NCBI RefSeq assembly: GCF_051622035.1
Contig: NC_135362.1
Span: 15,537,501 to 15,601,500 of the forward strand
DNA: 64,000 nt
Source: Arctopsyche grandis
Taxonomy: Eukaryota; Arthropoda; Insecta; Trichoptera; Hydropsychidae
Direction of reading: 5' to 3'
Under the pieces are notes generated by a model. It was not told the DNA's origin and did no database searches. It worked only from the letters and a program-made list of their open reading frames with translations. Positions 14,073-23,690 of this stretch are shown piece by piece (position 1 is the first letter of the stretch; every line of letters begins with the position of its first letter). Made by a program: the position numbers and the translations under genes.

Positions 14073-17000
14073 TATAGAGCATTTCGAATTAGCTGTTTTA
14101 TAAAATGTTGCAAATTTGTCAATGATGTCTCGCAAATTTTGAGTTTTTCAGCATCTCAAAATTCGATGATTTATAAAAGAAATTAATAATAAAAAATAAA
14201 ATGCAAATTTATTCATAGATGTTTCTGTAAAATATATGTGTCTCGTTCTCCGAAGAAAAGACCTTTCAGACCCTATTCATTGGGGGGTGGTGGCCTCAAG
14301 TTGAAGGTGTTATATTTTGACTTCACTGACCTTTAAAACGGCTCAAATAACATGTACATATAGAAATTATACATTATATGAAAAATTGTTTAGTGACTGA
14401 AAGAGGGATCATCTAGGAAAGTACGATAAATTTAAGCCAAAGTTCACAGAACAAGAAGAAGACTTCCAACAGCTTCTAATGATTTCTTTAGAAGTCAATT
14501 AAAAGTACATTTTTGCATATTTTGGTACTTTATTTTTGAAATATTTGTCAATAAGGATCGAGCCGGCGTACGTAAGTTAAGAGGAGACATTAATAGAGTA
14601 AATAAATTGAAAGTGAAAAACAATGTATGAACATCTAGAATCGAAATATATCAAACAACATAATTGTGCAGTATAAATAGTGCAGCAAAAGAATCAACGA
14701 CCTAGGGAAGAGAAAACTATTCGAGTTCACGGTCTATTATTAAAAATCTAAACGTTTGTTTACAGGGTACACCCACACAGGGTGCTCTTATCAATCGCCC
14801 ACTTCCGTCCCGTTCGTAGGGAATGTGCAGGGGGAGAAAGAGTGAGAGAGAGGACCGCGGATGGATAGATCCTGCTCTCGGGATATCCACTAATAACGCG
14901 ACAAAACTACGTACATGCATGCATAAAGTAAAACGAGCATCAAACAATGGACTTCGAGTAATTGATAAATTGATAGATAGATGGCACATAGTATGTAATT
15001 ACATAGATAGACACGAAGCAGTATCGAATGCAGATTTCTCAGAAGAATGCCATCAGTTTTGTATGCAATCATATTTGATGAACATGCATGATGCTGACGC
15101 CGCTGAAATGCTGACATGTTATGCCTCAGTCGATTACAATAATTTGACACTAAACGGGAGCTCGAGTGACTGTAAATTTGTCCCGCATATACGCTAACAC
15201 TAATTCGGGAGCTCTAAATTGATTCAACCAGTGGCGATGAAAGAATTTTCGATTGCGCTTGGAAACGAAAGGAGATTAAAGTTTCGAGTACCGATTTATG
15301 AGGGGTCCTTGAGAGCGCGATTTCGAATCGTCAAATAGCAAAAGTAGAATTGCCGAATCTACGAATAGAGCAGCACACTTCCAAATTTGGAACACTTCCG
15401 AATAATTTATAAGTACATAACATTAAGACGAATGTCAATGTTTGTTTGCAAATCGGTCGCAGCACACGACGTATTCATTCGCAAGTGTGTATGTACACGA
15501 AGAAAAAAAAATACGAAAAGGTTAAACGAAAATGCAAATATATTTTGTTGGTCAGACATGTCGTCATTCTATTCTGGCATAAAAATCGATCCACCCACCA
15601 TCTCACTGGTCGTTAAGGTTGATTCATCCAGAGAACGGTGAATGTACTTTCATTTTTACGATTTGGATAATAGAGACGTTTGCTTTTTCGAGATTTTGCG
15701 AAAATGTTTCGACGAGCGCATCGCATCTCTCTCACTCGCATCAACAAAACCAGTTTATCTTGCAAATTGTGCATTTTATTTTCAAACCGTCTTCTTTAAA
15801 TTAATAAAAATCCAATCCTTTCGGAAGCGTCGGTTGAATTTAAACGCAGATCAAGGCAGTTGTATCTATAAAGTTAGTATACCTTAATTTAAATTAAATC
15901 TAGTATAATTACAGGGCTGTGGAGTTGGATCAAAATTTATCGACTTCGGCTTTATTTTATTTTAATGTATTCATATATACTAGAACAAGTAAAACCCGAT
16001 GCGCTTTCCTGGCCAAATACAAACAATTATACAGTATCATAGAGACAACGTGGGTATCATTTTATAATATCAGTAAATTCGAGATGTATCTTGTATCTTG
16101 CTCGCGCACAATAAGTAAGCATGTGCGACAAAAACAGGGAGATGTTCACGGCACGCCACTATACTGCAAATTGATGGTAAATGCATTTACGCCAAACCAT
16201 CTCCATTTGACAGAAATTTGAAAGTAACTATGGTTTAGACAAGTCTCTGCTAATCGTCGAGTTGAGATGGTTATGGAAACCGCTCAGCGAAGTTTTCTAC
16301 TCTTTGACAAAAAAAACCTTAAGTAGGTATCATTGGACCATGAACCATGATCATTTGAAAAATCGTTGTGAGTATACATACATATCTGTCTATCGCCTCC
16401 TAATTAACTGCAATTATACCACACTCGCATATATGCAATTCAAGTTGAACCCAACGTGTTCCTGCAATACAGTAAAAATTTTCCGCGCTTGCAACGCTAA
16501 ACTATCATATCACCAACAAAAATAAACTAATGAGTAATGACGGAACGAAAGAAGATTACAAACGCCATCGACGAACTTATCCAATATTGTAATTCCATAT
16601 GCCAGTTTTCTATAAAAATTCTTAGTTCGTCACTCACAACATATTACGATATACATATGTATTAGGGAATACACCGATACAAAGTTTCAATCATAGATAT
16701 GGGATAACATTATTATTCTTATTTTCATTATGATAAACAGAATTATTTTATATCTATGGTTACATATTTTCCATGGATTTTTTTTTAACATATGCTGTAC
16801 CTGACCTGTGTAGAATAGCCTGAAAATACTACAGTCCCAAAATATCATTCCGTCATTCGTAGATATTATTAACAAGTAAGCCAGGAGATTTTATAACAAA
16901 ATCACTAATAACCACATTAATACACTATACACCTGTAAAGACTCTCGGTGTTTGCAAGATGTCTATACACTTGCGGTATAAACAAAGTTTACCTGAACGC

Positions 17001-20000
17001 AATTTGGTTTAGATCGTCGACTTAAAAAAAATGTAAGTTAAAAATAACATACATATGTAGGTATGTGTATAAAATGTCTTATGAACATTTATAAGTATTG
17101 TAAATAGGTTTAAGCTTTTTTACGAGCTTTTTTTATTTTATTATATTGTATATGTATGTATGTTATTCCCAGTGTGCACTCTGGTTCATGAACATACTAG
17201 TTTGTTCAATATGTTTAATATGTTCATGAACATACTAGTTTGTTTAATATGTTTAATATGCTCATGAATATAATAGTTTATTCATACACGAACTATGCAT
17301 GTCTAAGCTGTCAAAACAGTTTCCACGACAAAACGTCTACGACAAAATGATAACGCGACATAATGTCTACGGACAAAATTATATGTAAATCTTCGTCATC
17401 ACACATTTTATTGAACACTTATACGTTTTTTCGTTAAAAAAAATATTTTTGAACATATCAATGTTTTGTGTATGTACATTATTTCGCGTAATCCTTTTGT
17501 CCGTAGACATTATGTCACATTATCATTTTGGCGTAGACGTTCTATCTATATACGTTTTATCGTGATACCGTCAAAACATTTGAGCTGTCAAAACCTTTAA
17601 GTTGTCAAAACGGCAACAATTTAAAAGGGAAATCTTATGGAAACTATGTATATTACGACGTTGCTATAATTCTTGTTTCCGCTACATAAATAGAGGATGG
17701 GAAAACTTATGCCTAATAGTTTATACATGAAAAAACTTTTTTCTTTTGTGTACACTTTAACTGTCCAGATCGGTTCGTGTATGAACGAAATGTACACTTG
17801 GATTGTAACATATACACTAACATCAAAATAAGATAATACTATAGGCATAAATACTAACAAGAATAAATAATGTGTAAAATCACCGGATAAGTAGCTAATT
17901 GAATTGAACTAAGATGTATTGACATAATATATGAACAATTCAAAAATTAAAAAAAATCATGTATGAAAAATGTGGGTCTACCTCACGGCACCGAAAGTTA
18001 AAAGGTCGAAAAAGCAAATATCGGAAGGCAAAGATCGAAAATCGAAAGATCTTAAGTCGAACGATCAAAAAAAAGGGTGCATGGTAAACGGTACTATGTA
18101 TATATAATTTACATATATCAGTGGCATGCGGTGAAATTATCTCTCTTTTTGTCATACAGCCTTGTTTAATGTGCGCGCGCAGGATACGGGAGGAAAATCA
18201 TGTTCCTCTTGATCCTGTTGTATCCTGCTCGCGCAAATTAAGTGAGGATGTACGACGAGGGGAGAGAGACTTTTATCGCACGCCACTGATATATACATAT
18301 ACTAACCGTTTTTATATGTATGAATGGTAAACGGATATTTTCGACTTTTTCACTGTCGACTTTTTGACGGTCAACCGAAAAATGTGACTAAATACTAAAT
18401 ACGAAATTCTTGATACACTCGAATTTATGACAGGACGTCAGCAAATTTGATAGAAAATCGACAGGAAAAATCAATGATCAAAATCGAATGATGCGACATA
18501 CATTATATACCGAAAACGCAAATATCGGAAGGCAAAGATCGAAAATCGATATGCGCGCGCACATTAATACGGGAGGAAAAGCCTGTTCCTCTTGTTCCTG
18601 TTGTAACCTGCTCGCGCAAATTAAGTGAGTATGTACCGTTTACCATGCATCCTTTTTTTTTTGATCTTTCGATTTAAGATCTTTCGATTTTCGATCTTTG
18701 CCTTCCGATATTTGCGTTTTCGGTAATTTCACATTCCGGCCCGTCACGGAGACCGGCGACATACATATGTATACTGAATATTCCATGAAAAACTCGGCGA
18801 CAACGGTCTGCAGTCACGAAGAGAAACCACATCAGATTAAAAAATCCAAACAAAGAAGAGGGACTTTGTATATTTATAGTAAGTAGGGTCCCGAAAGATA
18901 TTAGTTAGTACATATACACAAGTAATCAAAAAGTAATATAGGAAATACATAATAGTAAGAGTGTACTAGAACTACTACATGGATGTTTCGTAGGGGTGGT
19001 GGTCACACAATATGGTCACACAATATCACCCCGATCAAACGTAGTACAATCGTATCCGTGAGTCACGTGACGCTTCATCGGCAAGTTTATGAATGAAAAC
19101 GTGACGACACGTGGTCTCGACCACGCCCTTACGTATACGTGGTGACGTCACGGGTCGGAAAACATGCGCACAAACTCGACCTGTCGACCTGTCGACCTTG
19201 AACACTCGCCACAAAAGAAAATCAACCCCTTCGAGGGGGTTGGCTTTGAAACGTCAAAAATGCAGACATCGTGTGTGGAAACTCAATTCGTTGCACACAA
19301 TTAATTCTTAGCTAATTTTGTGTGCATTTTTGAATTGCAAAATTAATACGGTACGTATACTCGTTAGCATATTTGAAATGCACAATGCAAAGTAGACTAT
19401 CAGTGTGTTGTAATCGACCTAGAAGACTTTATATTATAGATTGACTGACGAATTGTAAACATCTCTATTTATTAGAACAATTATAGAGCTGTTGCTATCG
19501 ATGAACATAATAATAAACTAGGTCGAGAAAATTGTTTGAGCTACCAATGAACGTGGACTTGAATGTGCTCTTGAATATTTTATTCTGATTATCATTTTTT
19601 TTTTAACTAATTATTAAAAATTTTCATCACTATGTATGTAAACTTTTGTTAAGACAATATTATTTGGAGGTGAATTTGTATAATATGAAGATTCAATATT
19701 CTATATGCATACTATAAGGATTAAGCATGAAGTGAAATTGTAAATAGGTTTTTGAGCTTTTTTTCCTATTATGTTTTACACTGACTAACACTCAAATAAG
19801 ATCATTTGTAAAATAGAGAAGGATCACTAGATCAGAAACGATTATAATAGATCTAATATTATAAACAATAAAATCATTTCAAAATCAAAATAAAGTATGA
19901 GTGAAATCTTTTATAGTACTGTTAACATGATCCTATATATTGTCTTTTTTTTTGCATTAAAATAGTGAAAAAAAAAAACAGTGGATTCATACATACAATC

Positions 20001-20739
20001 AAAAGGTGAGTAATACATGCACGAATGTTGCAATTTCCTGTGTAAAATTTGCATTCTTTTATAGGAAAAAACGTATTGCCAAATTAAAATGGACCCAACG
20101 GCCACGAACAAAACTGAATTTTGCATTTCATGTCAAAATAGATCTCATATATATATATAACAAAACGCATATTGCTCCAATATGTAAGTGTAAACCGTGG
20201 AGCGAAACTGATTTATTCACTCGTTGATTGTTAGTATAACACCGTTAATTGCATAATATAAACCGTTTGTTCGAATTGTTTCAGTGCTATAATTGAACTA
20301 ATTACCTTCCATTAAAATTATAACATGCATATAGAAGAGTTATAAAGATCAAAGAACATACATCAATTTCATATTAGTTAACCAGAAACATTATTATCGT
20401 TCATAGGAATAAAGTAGGTATATTCAAAAATGTTTCTAGCATACATGATAAATTGATATACCAGAAAAAATATCTACATAATTAAAAATACAATAAAAAG
20501 CTTGTAAAAAAAATATAATTTTCTCACTTCAAATCCAAATATTGCATTGCATAGCTGAATATATCTCCGGGCAGTTCATCTTCGGACACGTACGGAATCA
20601 AAACTTTCAAAACCAAGGTGTCCGGTTCCGTTTGGTTCACCGTTTCGAAGAAACGACGATACTCGGTCAAATAGTCATCGTCTTTCGGATCGAAGATTTC
20701 ACTACACTTTGATTTTCCATAAAAGTTTGTATTCGACAT
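5440..20739 (-). CDS. PP2C-type Ser/Thr phosphatase, PPM1E/PPM1F (POPX)-like, partial
   Basis: Minus-strand exons supported by splice sites: 20739-20528 (putative first), 6818-6610, 6511-6323, 6027-5896 and 5533-5440. The four catalytic exons join in phase. They carry the PP2C signatures RKMEDRHV, DGHCG (normally DGHGG), GWVGDSRAILV, HRPERYDEQSRIRKMGG and NDILAVSRAIG. The first exon starts at ATG 20739 in a good context (CAAAATG) and encodes an acidic segment ending VSEDELPGDIFSYAMQYLDL. I match this to the N-terminal region of PPM1F by recalled similarity. Its donor phase does not fit the 6818 acceptor, so an exon of length 3n+2 is missing in the 13.7 kb intron. The C-terminal catalytic third is also not visible. 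Family members are Mg/Mn-dependent phosphatases acting on PAK and CaM kinases. The catalytic identity is secure. Membership of the 20.5 kb exon is inference. Confidence 0.8.
6819..8863. other. Phosphatase intron, no recognised exon
   Basis: Intronic or regulatory DNA. Bases 6960-7470 and 7980-8240 are relatively GC-rich and purine-biased. Open frames here show no family resemblance. From 8716 to 8859 is a dispersed repeat with GTGTGTGT and repeated ATTGGCTG motifs; a second copy is at about 53900-54010. Confidence 0.4.
8864..9461. mobile_element. Non-autonomous piggyBac-like element
   Basis: A 598-bp element bounded by TTAA on both sides (8860-8863 and 9462-9465). Its inverted ends are CCCTTTGAATGCTGAC and, reading the right end in reverse, CCCTATGAGTGCTGAC (14 of 16 identical). 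TTAA duplication and CCC-initial ends are the hallmark of the piggyBac superfamily. There is no transposase frame inside, so it is a deletion derivative or MITE. It sits in the large phosphatase intron and is inserted in the dispersed ATTGGCTG repeat. Confidence 0.8.
9462..10595. other. Phosphatase intron, no recognised exon
   Basis: AT-rich at first, then a GC-richer block at 9700-10300. That block holds overlapping open frames on both strands without any protein-family signature; I regard them as non-coding. No clear repeat borders were seen. Confidence 0.35.
10596..10920 (-). mobile_element. RTE-type LINE, 3' tail fragment
   Basis: On the minus strand this encodes a degraded reverse-transcriptase tail. 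IVERVNRLKWQWVGHEVMRM corresponds to the LKW-WxGHVxRM block found at the C-terminus of many insect RTE-like LINEs. It is followed by sequence ending AGGCCTTCATTCAGCAGTGG, the nucleotide form of the usual final codons. The same tail, diverged, is at 61310-61500 on the plus strand. Frames are broken, so this is a dead 5'-truncated copy. Confidence 0.7.
10963..11519. mobile_element. hAT-like element with coding remnant
   Basis: The ends are CAGTGGCGTAGCTAC on the left and, in reverse, CAATGGCGTAACTAG on the right. These are inverted and typical of hAT elements. Between them a plus-strand frame without an ATG stays open for about 110 codons (roughly 10990-11310) and includes SGPKAPFSRDFKQHNRKSDE. 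I take this for a remnant of an N-terminal coding region of an internally deleted element. A clear 8-bp duplication was not found, so the exact boundaries are less certain than for the other hAT copies. Confidence 0.6.
11520..13858. other. Phosphatase intron, no firm exon
   Basis: Mixed composition. At 12148 a good acceptor (ataattttcag) is followed by about 35 open codons on the plus strand to a stop at about 12257 (GSSTQAFVDESKTARHSGVT and onward). It has no recognised homology and no partner exon. A GC-richer tract follows at 12360-12950. No repeat boundaries are evident. Confidence 0.35.
13859..14069 (+). repeat. tRNA-derived SINE (plus orientation) with TA tail
   Basis: The head resembles an RNA polymerase III promoter: a TAGATCAATGGATTGCA segment followed by a B-box-like GGATTCAATCC. 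The body contains GATCGTTTCCTATTAGA, GCCAATTTGTCTGATTT and GAAACGGTTCCAACAAATT. The copy ends at a (TA)n run at 14039-14069. The same body occurs reversed at 56650-56910, which establishes a dispersed family. Open reading frames that run through it are not genes. Confidence 0.75.
14070..17186. other. Phosphatase intron, diverse repeats, no exon
   Basis: No exon recognised. 14700-15350 and 15380-15640 are moderately GC-rich, with open frames on both strands that lack family signatures. At 15914 is one CAGGGCTGTGGAGTT hAT-MITE end. At about 16080-16155 is a right end of the CAGTGGCGTGC MITE family (preceded by CTTGCTCGCGCACAATAAGT). The rest is AT-rich spacer. Confidence 0.35.
17187..17280. repeat. 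Short tandem repeat, about 39-bp unit
   Basis: A unit beginning GTTCATGAACATACTAGTTT and ending in AATATGTTTAATAT is repeated about two and a half times with a few changes. No function is apparent. Confidence 0.7.
17324..17564. mobile_element. Foldback MITE
   Basis: Imperfect inverted arms: the left arm holds ACGACAAAACGTCTACGAC and AATGTCTACGGACAAAA, and the right arm holds the reverse complements (CCGTAGACATTATGTC and GGCGTAGACGTTC). Around it, TGTCAAAAC repeats occur at about 17309, 17570, 17588 and 17604. Non-coding and intronic. The superfamily cannot be assigned from the termini. Confidence 0.6.
17973..18755. mobile_element. Rearranged copy of the GGTCTCCGTGACGGGCC foldback family, with insertion
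   Basis: The left end GGGTCTACCTCACGG and the right end, in reverse CGGTCTCCGTGACGGGCCGG, match the intact foldback at 36114-36498. Both arms carry the signature AAATATCGGAAGGCAAAGATC followed by TCGATTTTCGATC-type motifs. Here the element is longer. It contains a hAT-type MITE (18119-18288), about 230 bp of unrelated sequence and a second partial arm. The flanking nonamers do not match, consistent with rearrangement after insertion. Confidence 0.6.
18119..18288. mobile_element. hAT MITE sharing ends with the intact hAT at 57.8 kb
   Basis: A 170-bp element. The left end is CAGTGGCATGCGGTGA and the right end, reversed, is CAGTGGCGTGCGATAA. The autonomous-looking hAT at 57828-60720 has CAGTGGCGGGCGGT and CAGTGGCGTGCGGT. 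The interior has GTGCGCGCGCAGGATACGGG and CCTGCTCGCGCAAATTAAGT, modules shared with the foldback at 36114-36498. Flanks are TA-rich (acatatat and atatatac), so the duplication is only approximate. Related right ends occur at about 2050 and 16155. Confidence 0.65.
18756..20527. other. Phosphatase intron, CpG-rich block
   Basis: 18960-19320 is CpG-rich, with repeated ACGTG motifs (for example CACGTGACG and CGTATACGTGGTGACGTCAC) and a small hairpin AACCCCTTCGAGGGGGTT. It could be regulatory. The rest is AT-rich spacer. No exon was recognised. Confidence 0.35.
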
Positions 20740-22211
20740 TTTGAACACTTGGCACACGGTAACTATTTAACGGTACAAACGCACGAATTTGAGCAATATT
20801 TTTTCGATACAAACAAGTAAATCTATATATATAGTGATGATTTTGTAATTTTATAATCGATTAATAATACTTCATATGCATATAATGAACACAGAGTTAA
20901 GGTACGTGAAGTTTTAACACTACCGAGACGACATCATTAACTATTGATATTTTTTAAGAATAAATTTAAAAAAAGTTTGTATTTCACAGCAACAATACTG
21001 GTCCTTTCTAACCTGAAAGAAGATCAACAGTTACTAGTACATTCAATATATGAATTTATTTTTATAATGAACAATGAACAAGATCTGATTATGCATTATG
21101 GTAATTTGCACGGGTATTCAACATATTTTTTTTAACTAAAGATACAATATATGTTGAACTCTTTTTGTTTACATACAATACCTACAATGAAACTAATATT
21201 TGTAATAAATATTATTGTTTTGGCACACTACAACCAATATGAATATGTTTTTGCTTTTAAAATTATATTTTTTGTTATTATGTATAAGAATATATCAAAA
21301 TTTATATTTAATATTTCAGAAAATAATTTTATTATTTTGAATTTTTTATATGGTGTTAAATATTTTATGGAATTTAAAATAAAAATGAATTAATATTTTC
21401 TTAATGAATCAACTTTAGGCAAGGTACATTGATAAAAAAAATCAAATAAAAATGTAAAAACATAAGCAATAAACATCCAATTGACATACTATATATATGT
21501 ACAACAGAATGGTGACAATATTGTCCTTGCACAATTATTGAAAAAAAAAGTTTACTTTTCTTGTGTGGACAATTAAAGTAATACAATTGAAACATTTTAA
21601 ATTATTTATGAAAATTAAAAAAAGAAAAAGGATGAGGGGTGTACTATGAGGTGTGTTGTTGTTTTTAGTGGGGAGAGTATTGGTGTGTGTGTAAACAAGT
21701 AGAGTCGCTTGGCAACCAAAAGCCGTTAAAGCACCCAGAAATAAACGACAATAATGCATGAATGAGAAACGAAGAGATGACAGGGAGTAAGTACGGTGAT
21801 AAAACACACGGATTAGTGATAGAGGATACGAGACGAGGTGAGACAAAGTGCACACAAACTCGACGCGACACCACACCTGACAGCGACCCGTCACCGACTG
21901 GCAGTAGTGGCTACTGGAAGTGCCAGTGCCAGTGCTAGTGCTGTGTGCAGTGGATTGGTAGCGGTGAGTGGCAAACTGGCAACTTGGCAACTTCGTACAA
22001 CTATAGTGCATGCTGGCATCTGGCAGCCCCGTTCCCCGATCAGCAAACTCATTACTCATTATTAAGATGCGTATTTCTGGTGACCAAACAGCTAAACGCT
22101 TCACAAAAGAACGTACGGCTATTCAACGAAGATAACTGATTACACAGTGTTGAATGCAGCGTCAAGTTCAAGCAGGGGCAAGTGAATTTAATAAGCTACT
22201 GAAGGCGCGTT
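20740..22211. other. Upstream region of the phosphatase, possible promoter
   Basis: 21840-22130 is GC-richer, with a short CCAGTG/GTGCCA simple repeat near 21918. It lies about 1.1 kb upstream of the putative first coding exon and could hold a promoter or a 5' untranslated exon. No TATA or initiator can be assigned with confidence. Long open frames here on both strands are low-complexity and lack homology. Confidence 0.3.
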
Positions 22212-22393
22212 CCGCTGAACACAATCCAAAAAATGTTTCAAATGGTATGTAAAACAAATAAAATAAATTATAAAACATCCATGTCCTTCATTTAACATTC
22301 GTGAGGCTCTTCTGACCGTTCATATGATGTATTACAATTTATTTTATTTGTATTACACACCATTTAAAACTTTTTTTGAATTGTGTTCAGCGG
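22212..22393. mobile_element. Hairpin element, CCGCTGAACACAAT arms
   Basis: The left arm begins CCGCTGAACACAATCCAAAA. The right arm is its imperfect reverse complement ending ATTGTGTTCAGCGG. Each arm is about 65 bp and shares AAATGGTRTGTAAWACAAATAA in complementary form. The ATG followed by GTATGT inside the left arm resembles a start-codon/donor junction but belongs to the repeat. Confidence 0.6.
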
Positions 22394-22562
22394 TACATGT
22401 GTTCAGCTGCCTTTACATAAGTTAATTTGGGTTTTCCTACAAATTATTGCAAACTACTCGGCTGCATGCTCATTTCGATTGAATTTTAACTGTTTGAATT
22501 TCAACATGCACGAAAAACGAGATATTCATGGGGTTGTGCAGATGACATTTCGATGTACATTC

Positions 22563-22697
22563 GCTACGTCAACACTACCGATATCTACGAATTTTTCCAT
22601 AACCAGTTCCTAAATAGCAACCACAGGTTGCAATATGGGAACTGGATATGGAAAATTCGAAAATATCAGGTGTAGATATCGGTAGTGTGGACGTAGC
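22563..22697. mobile_element. Palindromic MITE, GCTACGTC ends
   Basis: Near-palindrome of about 135 bp. CTACGTCAACACTACCGATA on the left pairs with TATCGGTAGTGTGGACGTAG on the right, and inner pairs CCATAACCAGTTCC/GGGAACTGGATATGG and GCAACC/GGTTGC close the hairpin. Non-coding. Confidence 0.65.
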
Positions 22698-23036
22698 CAT
22701 TGATGATTGGCAATTCTTAAAATTGAGTTGGATCTTTCTGGTAAGTTTAAAATGGCAAAAGCCGAGACAAAAGTATGAAATGAGCATGCGTCTGCATGGT
22801 TTGCTATCGTTTGTAGCGCAGGGCTTAATTTGCCACTGTGTGAACTTGACGCTGCGTTCAACAATCGTGCGATTTGTTCTATTCGTTCAATGGTTGTGTG
22901 CTCTCTTGTCAAACGATCAGTTTCGTGGAATCAAAAATGTTTTTTTTTGTCATAGGCCTAATTTTCAAGCTACTATAAATTATAAACTGTAAATTTAACT
23001 TTTTACTTTGAATATTTTGTATTTTTTATTTATAGA

Positions 23037-23215
23037 GTTGTGGCGGCTCGCTTATACGACATGGTCGAGTTTGGTTGCCTTCCTGCGAGTGGGGACCAAC
23101 CCGGCTGGGTTCGGAGAGCCGCTACTCACTCTGTCTTCAGCTGTCATATAATAAACACGTGCATTAACATGCCAGTCGTCTCATTCGTTCATCCTCCATA
23201 GAGTCTATACTAAAT
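23037..23215 (+). repeat. LTR fragment, family shared with 45610-45760
   Basis: Contains CTTCCTGCGAGTGGGGACCA, an AATAAA at about 23150, and CATGCCAGTCGTCTCATTCG. The reverse complement of this block, diverged, is at about 45620-45745. The arrangement (GC-rich stretch, polyadenylation signal, short downstream segment) suggests the R-U5 part of an LTR. Which retroelement it came from is not visible. Confidence 0.5.
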
Positions 23216-23468
23216 TTGTACGTTTCAATACATTTATAATTTTTTTTAAATTTTATTTCATTTAACAATAATGGCAACCATAAATTTCGGAAAAATATTT
23301 CGGATAGGTTAGGTTAGAATGACCGTGAAACTCCGGATATGCATGGGTTGTGCACGCGTGTGATGATTCTTTATAGTCGAAAAAAAGGGATGGCTTCGCT
23401 GAAGCTTCTCTTCCTTCGCTGGTGACTTTGTTCCTCAGCTCATCTTGGATCCCACTTCTGACAACCAG

Positions 23469-23690
23469 TGTTGCATAGGGGTGGGTGGAGGATCCAAATA
23501 AAAGGCCAAAGTCGCTTCATAGCATTTATTGGGTGATTAAGGAGATCCACGCACAGCCAGTGCTCCGTCCAGAATGCCTTGATATGGCCAAAGTACCTGC
23601 TTATAAAGGGCAGGTCACTCACTGCATCTTAGACGTCCGTTTACTTCTTCATTGTTTAGGCACGTACATGGACACGCAGTCCCACGGAGC
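23469..23690 (-). repeat. Truncated LTR of the TGTTGCGTAG family
   Basis: Starts TGTTGCATAGGGGTGGGTGG and continues with GGATCCAAATAAAAGGCC. It matches the minus-oriented LTR at 37248-37633 and the reverse of those at 27922-29067 and 39256-39730. Similarity is lost near 23660 after ATTGTTTAGG, so this copy is internally deleted or truncated. The sense strand of the LTR is minus here. Confidence 0.65.

Noticed and set aside
14823..15197. A 124-codon plus-strand frame
   Set aside because: No recognisable motif, an equally long antisense frame, and no splice or polyadenylation context.
20740..20757. An earlier start for the phosphatase first exon reading MCQVFK
   Set aside because: The codon at 20757 is GTG, not ATG; the first ATG, in a good context, is at 20739.
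21535..22104. A 189-codon minus-strand frame
   Set aside because: Low-complexity, Ser/Thr/His-rich translation with no motif; it overlaps a simple CCAGTG repeat and ends in AT-rich DNA.
22153..22247. An exon-like frame starting MQRQVQAG and ending at a GTATGT donor, which could supply a start for COPB2
   Set aside because: Its second half is one arm of a hairpin element and the donor lies in the repeat; there is no acceptor in the right phase nearby.
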